DNA from: Geoanaerobacter pelophilus
Lineage (GTDB): Bacteria; Desulfobacterota; Desulfuromonadia; Geobacterales; DSM-12255
Assembly: GCF_018476885.1 (NCBI RefSeq)
Contig: NZ_JAHCVJ010000002.1
Span: 124,001 to 188,000, forward strand
Length of the DNA stretch: 64,000 bases
Direction: 5' to 3'
Position numbers and translations under genes: made by a program. Below the pieces are notes generated by a model. That model saw nothing but the letters and a program-made list of their open reading frames with translations, did no database searches and was not told the origin of the DNA. Below, piece by piece: positions 27,305-35,438 of the stretch (position 1 is its first letter; each line of letters starts with the position of its first letter).

Positions 27305-27424
27305 TCATAATTCATTTAGAGAAAGATGACTTGCCTCCTTCCTTACTGCCTCCGCAAAAACCTCCGCGGCGGCTTTGACCGTTTTCTGGATAGCCGCCTT
27401 GCTACTGTCCCTAACCAGCGCCAT
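27305..27424 (-). CDS. Possible small protein (39 aa) upstream of the ATPase gene
   Basis: A short frame MALVRDSSKAAIQK...SHLSLNEL, mostly one amphipathic Ala/Lys/Glu-rich helix, ends 121 bases before the ATPase start on the same strand. The frame stays open 11 codons further upstream without a clear start, and no good ribosome-binding site is visible, so it may be the tail of a decayed gene or a genuine peptide. The rest of the 380-base gap (27184-27563) is AT-rich with no other supported gene; longer overlapping frames on both strands look like noise. Confidence 0.28.
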   Translation of the reverse strand: MALVRDSSKAAIQKTVKAAAEVFAEAVRKEASHLSLNEL

Positions 27425-27563
27425 ATCTGTTGCAAAACCATTGTGTTCATTTTCCAGTTATCCCTTTTACTCTTTCTTGTTGATCCTGACTGCAATAACG
27501 ACAACTGGTCCGGTCTACACCTATCGCTGTGCCGACATGGCGCCAAACACCTTCCCCGGAAAG

Positions 27564-28397
27564 CTATTTCCCGTGTTTCATATGGTTGTTGATGGCGTCA
27601 GCGATCCGCTTGGCGGCATCGCTCGTTGATTTGGGCTTGGGGTGCAGGCCGTCGCCGATATTTTGAAAATGCTTCCAGGCATCAACAACCAGGGCTCCCG
27701 GTAATTCTGCTGCAAGCCGAGTCCGGTGGAGGTCGCGCATTTCGTTGAACGACTGCTCATCCATAATCCAGGAAATGCCATACAACTGCTTGGCCAGGGG
27801 CAGATCAAGATCCTCGTATTTCGGGTAGGCATAATACACCGGAGTTATCCCTAGAGCCTGGGCCTGCCGACCGACCGCCAGCAGACGATCCAGATAGGCG
27901 TTTAATTGCGCTGTCCCACAGGGCGTTGACTCACCTTGCGGGACGCCGAAGGCATCGGCGTGCAGGCAATCGTTGGCAGTACCGACCACCAGGTACTTGG
28001 CGTTGTAGTAAAGCGGCTGCTGCGGGTTGGCCGGGTCAGGCACAGCCACGCGCATCAAGGCCTTTCGCAACTGTTTCTCGTACCCTTGCCAGTAGATGGG
28101 CAGACAGGAATCGCTAAGACATGCCGCCCGGTCAAAAGTGGTAGCGCCTCCCTGGGCTTCGTTGATAACCATGCCGTTCAGGTGCTCTGTTCTGACCAAG
28201 GCGTCTCCCAGGCTAAGGTAGCTGCCGAGATTAACGGCCACGCCACCGACCGGCGCGGCCAGGGCATCGTTTATCGGGGTTTTGCCGTTTTCAAACGAGG
28301 CACCGATCACTAGTATCGGTGTGTCGCTTGACTGTCCGGCAAAAAGAGGGGAGGCAAAAGCCAGGGAAACCGTGAGCATGACGATGATTCTTCGCAT
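27564..28397 (-). CDS. Exported SGNH/GDSL-like hydrolase
   Basis: 277 residues. Signal peptide MRRIIVMLTVSLAFASPLFAG. SGNH-fold blocks can be traced: block I ILVIGASFENGK (Ser in GAS), a Gly-containing block II near INEAQGGAT, block III VVGTANDCLHAD (Asn), and block V DGLHPKPKSTSDAAKRIADAI (Asp and His, with the following Pro). This layout fits periplasmic lipases/esterases or polysaccharide deacetylases; the substrate is unknown. Three cysteines (ACLSDSCLP, NDCLH) may form a disulphide. The gene is monocistronic: AT-rich DNA precedes and follows it. GGAGG lies just upstream of the start. Confidence 0.78.
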   Translation of the reverse strand: MRRIIVMLTVSLAFASPLFAGQSSDTPILVIGASFENGKTPINDALAAPVGGVAVNLGSYLSLGDALVRTEHLNGMVINEAQGGATTFDRAACLSDSCLPIYWQGYEKQLRKALMRVAVPDPANPQQPLYYNAKYLVVGTANDCLHADAFGVPQGESTPCGTAQLNAYLDRLLAVGRQAQALGITPVYYAYPKYEDLDLPLAKQLYGISWIMDEQSFNEMRDLHRTRLAAELPGALVVDAWKHFQNIGDGLHPKPKSTSDAAKRIADAINNHMKHGK

Positions 28398-28584
28398 GAA
28401 ATCCTCCTGGGTGATATTAGTTCGACAAAGCTAAAGCCTTGCCAGGTGCGGCTGTGCGGACGCACTCCCGGCGACCGAACTGTATTCCAACAAATGTGCC
28501 AATAGACCTTAAACCCTGCCAGCAGCCACTTCACGGTTATTGCCCCCAAAATGGAGGATAATTATTGGCGGCCACGGAGAGGCT

Positions 28585-28606
28585 AAAATGGAAAAAAATT
28601 TGTCAT
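28585..28606 (+). repeat. 22-bp direct repeat, copy 1
   Basis: AAAATGGAAAAAAATTTGTC plus AT; identical to the copy at 28672-28693. Lies 291 bases upstream of pdhA. Confidence 0.8.
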
Positions 28607-28671
28607 TAATTTTTAACACCCAAAAAAGAAGTTCAGTTTCAGCATGTTATGAGGCGTCCTTGGACTCGACC

Positions 28672-28693
28672 AAAATGGAAAAAAATTTGTCAT
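28672..28693 (+). repeat. 22-bp direct repeat, copy 2
   Basis: Exact second copy of the 28585-28606 sequence, 87 bases downstream of it. The spacing is about eight helical turns. Confidence 0.8.
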
Positions 28694-28735
28694 CCCTAAA
28701 AAATGCCCTGCAATAACGGTTAGTTGAGAGGTTCT

Positions 28736-28764
28736 AAAAAATGGAAAATTTTTTTCCATTTTTT
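28736..28764. repeat. AT-rich palindrome sharing the repeat core
   Basis: AAAAAATGGAAAA (28736-28748), three-base loop, TTTTCCATTTTTT (28752-28764): a perfect 13-bp inverted repeat holding the ATGGAAAA core of the two direct repeats. Could be an operator or an RNA hairpin. Confidence 0.7.
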
Positions 28765-28896
28765 CTACCACTCCTCATCGCAAGTTCAGGTTGGCAAAAA
28801 TTGCCTGGATTTTGCTGCTCACATTTTCCGAGCATGGCCGGCAATGAGTGATAAACTTTATTCATAGCAAAAGGATATTCGACTACGGAGATAGCT

Positions 28897-29874
28897 ATGG
28901 AAACCAGGCTGCGCGCAGTTCTGCCCGACCATGAATTGATAAGGCTTTACCAACAGATGGTGCTGTCTCGGGAATTCGAGGAGTCATGCGCCGAGCAGTA
29001 CACCAAGGGGCATATCACCGGCTTCCTCCACCTTTATAGCGGCCAGGAGGCGGTAGCCGTGGGAGCCACGGCCGGGCTGCACAAGGACGACTACATCCTG
29101 TCCGCCTACCGCGAGCATGCCCAGGCCATTGTCCGCGGGGCCGAGCCGCGGCGGGTGATGGCCGAGCTGCTCGGCAAGGCCACCGGCATCTGCAAAGGCA
29201 AGGGTGGCTCGATGCACCTTTTTGACCCCAGCCTTAACTTCATGGGCGGCTACGCCATTGTCGGCGGCCAGTTCCCGATAGCCGTCGGCCTGGCGTTCAG
29301 CGCCAAGTACCGCAAGGAAGACCGGATCGCCGCCTGCTTTTTCGGCGATGGCGCGGTCAACCAGGGAACCTTTCACGAATCGCTCAACTGGGCCCGTTTG
29401 TGGGAACTGCCGGTGCTGTTCGTCTGCGAAAACAACTTCTACGGCATCGGCACCGAGGTGCACCGCTCCTCGGCCATGGCCTCGATCCACCGCCGCACCT
29501 GCGGCTACGACATCCAGTCGGAGAAAGTGGACGGCATGGATGTCATCGCGGTGTACAAAGCGGTAAAGTACGGGGCAGAGAAGGTGCGGGAAACCGGGCT
29601 CCCCTACTTTATCGAGGCAACTACCTACCGGTTCCGCGGCCATTCCATGGCCGACCCGGCCAAGTACCGCTCGGCGGCCGAGCACGAGGTGTGGAAATCC
29701 CGCGACCCGATCCCGGCCTTTGCCAAAAGCCTGTTGCAAGAGGGGATCGCTACCCAGGCACAGCTAGACGCTATTCTGACCACAGCCCAGGCCACGGTGC
29801 AGGAGGCGGTACAGTTCGCCGAACAGTCCCCCTGGCCTTCTGATTCGGCGGTGTACGAGGATATTTACGTGTGA
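28897..29874 (+). CDS. pdhA: Pyruvate (2-oxoacid) dehydrogenase E1 alpha subunit
   Basis: Thiamin-diphosphate-dependent decarboxylase subunit. 325 residues with the E1 alpha pattern: YSGQEAVAVGATAGLHKDDYILSAYREH, GKGGSMHLFD, the TPP/Mg motif GDGAVNQGTFHESLNWA...VCENN, and the loop YRFRGHSMADPAKYR. Size and motifs match the alpha subunit of the heterotetrameric PDH/acetoin-dehydrogenase group; pyruvate, acetoin or branched-chain 2-oxoacid cannot be separated by eye, though there is no neighbouring aco regulator. It heads an operon with E1 beta and E2 but is interrupted by an unrelated secreted-protein gene. The E3 gene is not in the window. Confidence 0.92.
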   Translation: METRLRAVLPDHELIRLYQQMVLSREFEESCAEQYTKGHITGFLHLYSGQEAVAVGATAGLHKDDYILSAYREHAQAIVRGAEPRRVMAELLGKATGICKGKGGSMHLFDPSLNFMGGYAIVGGQFPIAVGLAFSAKYRKEDRIAACFFGDGAVNQGTFHESLNWARLWELPVLFVCENNFYGIGTEVHRSSAMASIHRRTCGYDIQSEKVDGMDVIAVYKAVKYGAEKVRETGLPYFIEATTYRFRGHSMADPAKYRSAAEHEVWKSRDPIPAFAKSLLQEGIATQAQLDAILTTAQATVQEAVQFAEQSPWPSDSAVYEDIYV

Positions 29875-29940
29875 AAAGCGCTACTGTGGCGCAATAGCCA
29901 GTAAACTGGCACCGGTAAAGATCTGGAGTGAGGGGATGCA

Positions 29941-30456
29941 ATGCCGAGAAAAATAGTTGCCCAAATTGTTGTAATACTATGTCTGCATGCCGCTGCCTCG
30001 GCAGAAATGTATAAGATAAAAAACCCTGCTGAGAAGATAAACAACCCTGCGGACAAGATCTATAACCCGGCAACACAGATCAATAATCCAGCAGCTAATG
30101 TGTACAACCCGGCTACTCGTATGAATGAGGCAAATCCGCTATCACCACCCACTCAACCTGTTCCCAAATCCACAGCCCCCGAAGTGACAACGGCTAACAA
30201 ACCAACAAAACTGAGCAAGGAACAATCGCGACCCGACATCCCTCAGAAAAGTTATTACTTCAAAACCTCGAAAGAGTATGTAGCTGCTGCAAAAAAGGCA
30301 TTTGTGCAAGAGGATTATCTGGAATTCCTTTCTATCACCGAAGACGCGTTGCGGCGGATACAAGCTGGAACGCTGAAGGCATCGAAGAAGACAAAGCAAC
30401 AGCTGGCGAAATACAAAGAATTTGGTTACGGACTTCTGGAGAAAAATGAAGAATAG
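29941..30456 (+). CDS. Exported heptad-repeat (NPA) protein lodged in the pdh operon
   Basis: 171 residues. Signal peptide MPRKIVAQIVVILCLHAAASA. Residues 26-60 are five consecutive seven-residue repeats of the form [IV]-x-N-P-A-x-x (IKNPAEK, INNPADK, IYNPATQ, INNPAAN, VYNPATR). A Pro/Thr/Lys linker follows (to about 100), then a helical domain (SYYFKTSKEYVAAAKKAFVQEDYLEFLSITEDALRRI). I do not recognise the family. It is unrelated to 2-oxoacid dehydrogenase function, yet sits on the same strand between E1 alpha and E1 beta with short gaps (66 and 24 bases), so is likely co-transcribed. Base composition is more AT-rich than its neighbours. Confidence 0.8.
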   Translation: MPRKIVAQIVVILCLHAAASAEMYKIKNPAEKINNPADKIYNPATQINNPAANVYNPATRMNEANPLSPPTQPVPKSTAPEVTTANKPTKLSKEQSRPDIPQKSYYFKTSKEYVAAAKKAFVQEDYLEFLSITEDALRRIQAGTLKASKKTKQQLAKYKEFGYGLLEKNEE

Positions 30457-30480
30457 AGACAGTTTTAAGAGGTGCCTATC

Positions 30481-31464
30481 ATGCCTGAAATGACTTATCG
30501 CGACGCCCTGAATCTGGCCTTGAAGGAAGAGCTGCGCCACGACCCTTCGGTAGTGGTCTGGGGCGAGGATGTGGCGCTGTACGAAGGCTCCTTCAAGGTG
30601 ACGCGGGGATTATTGGCTGAATTCGGCGAAGAGCGGGTCAAGGATACGCCGATCTCGGAGAACACCATCGTCGGCGTGGCAGTCGGCGCGGCCATGGGTG
30701 GCCTGCGGCCGGTGGCAGAGCTGATGACGGTCAACTTCGCCCTGCTGGCCATGGACCAGATCATCAACCATATGGCCAAGATCAGCTTCATGTTCGGCGG
30801 CCAGACCTTTCTCCCCATGGTGGTGCGGATGCCTGGGGGCGGCGGCAGCCAGCTGGCGGCCCAGCATTCGCAAAGCCTGGAGAGCTATTTCATGCACTGC
30901 CCAGGACTGAAAGTGGCCTACCCGGCCTTCCCGGCTGATGCCAAGGGGCTTTTAAAAACCGCCATCCGCGACAACAACCCGGTGATCTTCCTGGAGCATG
31001 AGCTGCTCTACAACAGCAAGGGGGAGGTGCCGGCAGATCCGGAGTTTCTGGTGCCGTTCGGCCAGGCCAACATCGTGCGTGAGGGCTCGGACGTCACCAT
31101 TGTTGCCTATGCGCGGATGACCATCCTGGCGCTGCAGGCTGCAGATGAGCTGGCCAAGGAAGGGGTGAGCTGCGAGGTCATTGACCTGCGCACCCTCAGC
31201 CCGCTGGATACGACAACCTTGATCGCCTCGGCGCAAAAGACTGGCCGGGCAGTGGTGGTAGAGGAATGCTGGCGCACCGCCGGACTCGGTGGCGACATTG
31301 CCCACCGGATTCACGAGGCCTGCTTCGACACCCTGCTGGCACCGGTAAAGCGGGTAGCCGGACTGGACGTGCCGATGCCGTATTCGCGGGAGATCGAAAA
31401 AATCTGCATTCCGCAGGCGGCGAACATTATCGCAGCAGTGAAGGAGGCTCTCCATGGCCATTGA
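30481..31464 (+). CDS. pdhB: Pyruvate (2-oxoacid) dehydrogenase E1 beta subunit
   Basis: 327 residues. Start at ATG 30481, with AAGAGG eight bases upstream; the GTG at 30472 is part of that site. Typical features: MTYRDALNLALKEELRHDPSVVVWGEDVALYEG, TPISENTIVGVAVGAAMGG, the TPP-contacting segment around NFALLAMDQIINHMAK, GQTFLPMVVRMPGGGG, AQHSQSLESYFMHCPGLKV and the C-terminal VVVEECWRTAGLGGDI. Completes the E1 alpha2-beta2 tetramer. It overlaps the E2 gene by 11 bases, so expression is coupled. Confidence 0.93.
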   Translation: MPEMTYRDALNLALKEELRHDPSVVVWGEDVALYEGSFKVTRGLLAEFGEERVKDTPISENTIVGVAVGAAMGGLRPVAELMTVNFALLAMDQIINHMAKISFMFGGQTFLPMVVRMPGGGGSQLAAQHSQSLESYFMHCPGLKVAYPAFPADAKGLLKTAIRDNNPVIFLEHELLYNSKGEVPADPEFLVPFGQANIVREGSDVTIVAYARMTILALQAADELAKEGVSCEVIDLRTLSPLDTTTLIASAQKTGRAVVVEECWRTAGLGGDIAHRIHEACFDTLLAPVKRVAGLDVPMPYSREIEKICIPQAANIIAAVKEALHGH

Positions 31465-32725
31465 AGTTGTCATGCCCAAGCTCTCTGACACCATGACCGA
31501 AGGGGTGTTCGGCTCCTGGAAAAAAAGCATCGGCGACCAGGTGCAGCGAGGCGAGGTCATTGCCGAAGTAGAGACCGACAAGGCAGTGATGGACCTGGAG
31601 GCGTTTGCCTCTGGCATTCTGCTGGAGCAGCGGGTGCATAGCGGCGAACTGGTGCCGGTAGGTACGGTGATCGGCCTGATCGGCTCGGCCGGAGAAGCGG
31701 TCGCCAAGGCAGAACCGGAGCCGCCGGTATCACGGATCGGCATCGGCCCGGAAAAAATCATCTCTAGCGAAGAGTTGCCGGCCGCCCCTCCGCTTGTCGA
31801 ATCAGTGCCGGCCAAAAACGGCCACCATGAAGAGTTAGCCGGGCCGGTAGTGCGGCGCAAGGCACGGGAGATGGGGATCGACCTGTCACAACTTCAGGGG
31901 AGCGGACCTGGAGGGCGTATCCTGTTGGAAGACCTGGAGCGCTACAGTGGCGTGATCTTGGCCCATTCCGAGGCCGCAATTGCCGAGTCTCTGCCTCCCG
32001 AGCAAGCGGAGCCGCCTGCAACCAGCAGCTTCCACAAGGGCGAACCTCCGGCCGACAGCGAACAGCCACTTTCCAAAATGCGCGCCGCAATTGCCCGCTC
32101 CGTTGACAAGGCATGGCGCGAAATCCCCCATTTTTCCGTGACCATGGAAGTCGATATGGAGGCAGCACGAGAGGTGCGGCGGGAGCTGAAAGCGAGCGGC
32201 ACGCCGGTATCGATCAACGATATGGTAATCAAGGGAGCGGCGCTGGCACTGAAGGCGTTTCCCATGGTAAATGCCGTTTTCGGCGGAGACCGGATTATCC
32301 TGCATGGTGAGATCAACATCGGCATTGCCGTAAGCCTTGAGGAAGGGCTGCTGGTGCCGGTAATCAGGGGATGCGACCGGATGACGCTGGCTGAGATCGC
32401 CCTCTCCTCCGAGCGGTTGATCAAGCGCGCCCGGAGCGGTCAATTGAGTGAGAACGAACTGTCGGGAGGAACCTTTTCCATCTCCAACCTGGGGATGTAC
32501 GGTGTCACTACTTTCTCCGCAGTCATCCATCCGTCACAGGGGGCGATTCTTGCAGTCGGCGCGCTGCGCGAAACAGTGATCGTGAAAAACGGCCAGCCGG
32601 CTAGCAGCAGGATCATGAACCTGAACCTTTCAGCTGATCACCGGCTGCTGGACGGTGCCTATGCCGCCAGGTTTCTCAAAGAGCTGAAGCATATCCTGGA
32701 AAACCCGGTCAGGCTGCTGCTCTAA
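31454..32725 (+). CDS. pdhC: Dihydrolipoamide acyltransferase (E2)
   Basis: 423 residues with the E2 domain order: one lipoyl domain (1-80; lipoyl Lys in VETDKAVMDLEAF), an acidic/proline linker, a peripheral subunit-binding domain (about 130-165; VRRKAREMGIDLSQLQGSGPGGRILLEDLE), a second linker, and the catalytic acyltransferase domain (about 200-423) ending with the active-site segment DHRLLDGAYAARFLKEL. It passes the acyl group from lipoyl to CoA. AAGGAGG precedes the ATG inside the E1 beta gene. A single lipoyl domain is normal for many bacterial E2 proteins. Confidence 0.93.
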   Translation: MAIEVVMPKLSDTMTEGVFGSWKKSIGDQVQRGEVIAEVETDKAVMDLEAFASGILLEQRVHSGELVPVGTVIGLIGSAGEAVAKAEPEPPVSRIGIGPEKIISSEELPAAPPLVESVPAKNGHHEELAGPVVRRKAREMGIDLSQLQGSGPGGRILLEDLERYSGVILAHSEAAIAESLPPEQAEPPATSSFHKGEPPADSEQPLSKMRAAIARSVDKAWREIPHFSVTMEVDMEAAREVRRELKASGTPVSINDMVIKGAALALKAFPMVNAVFGGDRIILHGEINIGIAVSLEEGLLVPVIRGCDRMTLAEIALSSERLIKRARSGQLSENELSGGTFSISNLGMYGVTTFSAVIHPSQGAILAVGALRETVIVKNGQPASSRIMNLNLSADHRLLDGAYAARFLKELKHILENPVRLLL

Positions 32726-32748
32726 GGGCATGAAGCCCCTGGCCCGAC

Positions 32749-34356
32749 TCACGTCAGGCGGAACTTTTCCAACAGCGATTGCAAGTCAACCGACAGCCGT
32801 GTCAGTTGCGATGCTGATTGCGATATCTCCTGGGAGCTCCTGGCGCTCATGGCAACGACATCGGAGATTTGCTGCATATTTTTGGATATCTCCTGAGTCG
32901 TTGCGGTCTGCTCTTCTGCCGCGGTTGCAATCTGGCTGATCTGCATTGTTACCTGATCGATCTGCCCCAGGATTTCCGTTATCGCTTCCCCTGACTGGCC
33001 CGCTTCCGACGTTCCCTGCGCAACATCACGCACACCTTCGTTCATGACCCCCACAGCAGCCTTGGTTTCATTCTGGATCGACTTGATCATCTCGCTGATT
33101 TCGCGGGTTGCCTTGGTAGTGCGCTCGGCCAGGGCCCGCACTTCGTCGGCCACCACGGCAAAGCCGCGCCCCTGCTCGCCGGCACGGGCTGCTTCTATGG
33201 CGGCGTTTAGCGCCAGAAGATTGGTCTGATCCGCAATGTCTTCAATGGTGCCAACGATCTCGCCGATCTGTTCGGACCGGACCCCCAGCTGCTCAACCAC
33301 CTCAGCGGAATTGCGCACCTTTACCGCAATGCTCTCCATATTGGCAATGGTATTACGAATGATCTCAGCACCGTTCTGCGCGGTACTGCTGGCGTGTGAC
33401 GAACTTTCCGCGGCATTGTGGCAATTATGGGCGATATCCGAGCTGGTCGCCGCCATTTCCTCACCGGCAACTGCCACGGTATTGGTCTGCTCCACCACTT
33501 CATGGGAGGCGGTGGCTGTTTGCTGGGCATTGGCATTCAACTCGACAGCTGCCGCAGCAACCTCTTGGGATGTACGATTGACAAGCTCCAGGACCTGCCG
33601 CAGATTGCCGAGCATGATCTCCATGGCGCCATAGATGCCGCTCTGACCTTTTTTCAAAGATATGGCCAGATTTCCGTCGGCAATGGCACGAGCAACATGC
33701 GACACTTCAGCCGGCTCACCCCCCAACTGCTTGAAGATATTGCGGGCGATCAGCACAGAGTTGACCAGCACAATGACAATGCCTAGCACACACAGGGTTA
33801 TCATCAGGATGGTCCCGGTCCTCATGGTGCCGGTAATATTGACCGAGGCGCTTTTGAAACTGGCTTTGTTCTTCTTGACGATATCCATGACCTTGCTGCG
33901 CAGCTCCCGCCAGAGAGGAACCTCCTTTTCCTTCATCATGGCAACTGACTGATCGCGGTTTCCGGCTGCAGAGACCTCCTGGATCTCCCAGGCGATAGTA
34001 CGATATTCCTCGCCCTGCTTCTTGAGCTTCTCGATTTCCGCCTTCATGGACGGGTCGTCGCTACTGGCCTTAATCGCTTCGTCGAAAGCCGCATCCATAA
34101 GCTTTGCCGCTTCCTTGAAGTTCTCTCGCGTCTTGGTGTCTGCAGGATTGATGACCACGTTGCGTGTGGCTATGCTGCAACGGGCACCTTGGGCAAGCGC
34201 CTCGTTCAAGCCGAGCAGCACCGGCATATCACCGTAGACCATCTCGTTGATGTTGCGCGAATTGCTGTTGCTCGTAAACAGAAACACAAGGAGGATCGCT
34301 GCCAGTATCGCGACATTACCGACAATTCCCAACAGCAGTAAGGTTTTTACTTTCAT
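32749..34356 (-). CDS. Methyl-accepting chemotaxis protein
   Basis: 535 residues. A transmembrane helix ([22 protein letters not shown]) is followed by a periplasmic four-helix-bundle sensor (about 30-185; [22 protein letters not shown]... as in 4HB_MCP proteins), a second transmembrane helix ([24 protein letters not shown]), a HAMP-like region, and the signalling domain with the hairpin-tip signature [47 protein letters not shown]. Methylation helices flank the tip. No C-terminal pentapeptide for CheR docking. AAGGAGG precedes the ATG. Ligand unknown; related 4HB receptors bind small organic or aromatic acids. Confidence 0.93.
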   Translation of the reverse strand: MKVKTLLLLGIVGNVAILAAILLVFLFTSNSNSRNINEMVYGDMPVLLGLNEALAQGARCSIATRNVVINPADTKTRENFKEAAKLMDAAFDEAIKASSDDPSMKAEIEKLKKQGEEYRTIAWEIQEVSAAGNRDQSVAMMKEKEVPLWRELRSKVMDIVKKNKASFKSASVNITGTMRTGTILMITLCVLGIVIVLVNSVLIARNIFKQLGGEPAEVSHVARAIADGNLAISLKKGQSGIYGAMEIMLGNLRQVLELVNRTSQEVAAAAVELNANAQQTATASHEVVEQTNTVAVAGEEMAATSSDIAHNCHNAAESSSHASSTAQNGAEIIRNTIANMESIAVKVRNSAEVVEQLGVRSEQIGEIVGTIEDIADQTNLLALNAAIEAARAGEQGRGFAVVADEVRALAERTTKATREISEMIKSIQNETKAAVGVMNEGVRDVAQGTSEAGQSGEAITEILGQIDQVTMQISQIATAAEEQTATTQEISKNMQQISDVVAMSARSSQEISQSASQLTRLSVDLQSLLEKFRLT

Positions 34357-34555
34357 ACTTTCCTCCTTAGCGATTTACTGTGTCAAAACCAGGTTTGCCT
34401 TTAACATAGCGCCATTGCAATATGACGCTAGGCCAAACTCTGACACGAGAAAAACATGAGCTTTTTCACCAAAATACTGCCATGAAATTTTACTAACAGC
34501 ATATCATCCCCCTAAAAATGTTCAAACAACCACGCTGGATTTTTCAAACTTGTAA

Positions 34556-34581
34556 CAAAAAAGCCTGCTCAAAGGCAGGCT
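34556..34581 (-). terminator. Rho-independent terminator of the ferritin-like operon
   Basis: On the minus strand AGCCTGC (34581-34575), loop, GCAGGCT (34568-34562) followed by a T-run (A-run 34556-34562 on the plus strand). Lies 33 bases after the stop of the 64-residue gene. Confidence 0.85.
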
Positions 34582-34613
34582 GAAACTGATATCGGTCAGG
34601 CAATTGCTTGCCG

Positions 34614-34808
34614 TTACTTTTCTTCAACGCATTCGTCGCGGCTCCAGGAATCCAGGCCGCCATCTTCAAGCTTGATCTGGACCGTCTCGCCGGCCATGGT
34701 GCAGCCAAAAGGATAGCCAACCTTGCCGCTCTTCAGGTTGCGCAAGGCAACTTTGTCATCCCGCTGTTCGGTCATGTAGCAGACCCGTTCATATTCGCTG
34801 CGTTTCAT
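34614..34808 (-). CDS. Small acidic protein, 64 aa
   Basis: Start at ATG 34808 after a very purine-rich site (GGAGGAGGTGGAGAGG). Sequence begins MKRSEYERVCYMTEQRDDK and ends SRDECVEEK; it contains three cysteines (10, 36, 60) around a small predicted beta domain (GKVGYPFGCTMAGETVQIKLEDGG). No family recognised. It is the second gene of a two-gene operon behind a ferritin-like protein (16-base gap) and ends at a strong terminator, so a role linked to that protein, such as metal or redox handling, is plausible. Confidence 0.75.
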   Translation of the reverse strand: MKRSEYERVCYMTEQRDDKVALRNLKSGKVGYPFGCTMAGETVQIKLEDGGLDSWSRDECVEEK

Positions 34809-34824
34809 CCTCTCCACCTCCTCC

Positions 34825-35319
34825 CTACAAAGGGTGCAGGTTACTGAACTCGCCCCATTCGAGATAGGTATGCGGCGCCTTGATAAAATCATAGATATTG
34901 ACGATTTTTTCCAGGTGCTCCCGCTCGTCCTCCACCATCCTCAGCATCAGCTCGCGCACCTCTGTTACCGGCTCACTCTTTGCCATCCCGTCAAGCAGCT
35001 TTATGTAATCCTCTTCGGCGTTCAGGATATGCCAGACAGCATCAGGATCACTCTTCAGTTCGCGATGGATGTCGTGGCTCTCCAGCAGCCGCTTGAATCC
35101 GTTCGGGACATTGGCTACCCGCTCAACGAGTACCGAGTTTGCCCCGCCAACGCCAACCCGGTCCCTTAATTCAAGCAGTTCGGTAAGGTGTTTCCTCTGC
35201 GAATCTGCCAGCAGGTTGAATGTTGTCTTCAGCTCGTCGTTGGCGCAGTCGCACGCCAGAGCGTCATACAGGTGAAGGCCATCTTCCTCGAATTCGATCA
35301 TGTAGTTGATGGCGTTCAT
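34825..35319 (-). CDS. Ferritin-like / rubrerythrin-fold protein
   Basis: 164 residues from ATG 35319 (GGAGG eight bases upstream). A four-helix bundle with the expected carboxylate/His ligands: EFEEDGLHLYDALACD (helix 1, Glu), FNLLADSQRKHLTELLEL (helix 2, His), LNAEEDYIKLLDGMA (helix 3) and RMVEDEREHLEKIVNIYDFI (helix 4, ExxH). This is the pattern of diiron rubrerythrin-like proteins without the rubredoxin domain. Likely involved in peroxide or iron handling in an anaerobe. Promoter core GTGCTATAATTA lies 24 bases upstream. Confidence 0.85.
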   Translation of the reverse strand: MNAINYMIEFEEDGLHLYDALACDCANDELKTTFNLLADSQRKHLTELLELRDRVGVGGANSVLVERVANVPNGFKRLLESHDIHRELKSDPDAVWHILNAEEDYIKLLDGMAKSEPVTEVRELMLRMVEDEREHLEKIVNIYDFIKAPHTYLEWGEFSNLHPL

Positions 35320-35342
35320 AAACATCACCTCCTCTTATGGTC

Positions 35343-35354
35343 TAATTATAGCAC
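35343..35354 (-). promoter_or_regulatory. Extended -10 promoter core GTGCTATAATTA
   Basis: On the minus strand, identical over 12 bases to the two cores at 18983-18994 and 19043-19054; contains TATAAT with a TG extension, 24 bases before the ferritin-like gene start. Confidence 0.55.
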
Positions 35355-35438
35355 TTTGGGGAAAATGAAGTTCATTAATACTAGAGGCGGCAGCAACAGG
35401 GGGGAATTATGTTATGGCAAGCTTAGGCAGCAGGTGAC

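Larger units (their letters stand above)
28398..28896. other. 500-base intergenic region with A/T-rich repeats
   Basis: No gene found between the divergent SGNH protein and pdhA starts. The middle carries a 22-base direct repeat (28585-28606 and 28672-28693) and a palindrome (28736-28764) built from the same AAAATGGAAAA core. The last 130 bases before pdhA would hold its promoter, but no convincing sigma70 or sigma54 match is visible. Confidence 0.6.

Noticed and set aside
27326-27629. Overlapping plus-strand frames in the gap beside the ATPase gene
   Set aside because: No start site, no compositional support and mutual overlap; they look like random open frames.
28793-28805. TGGCAAAAATTGC, resembling a sigma54 -24/-12 element before pdhA
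   Set aside because: The spacing between GG and GC is two bases too short for a working sigma54 promoter.
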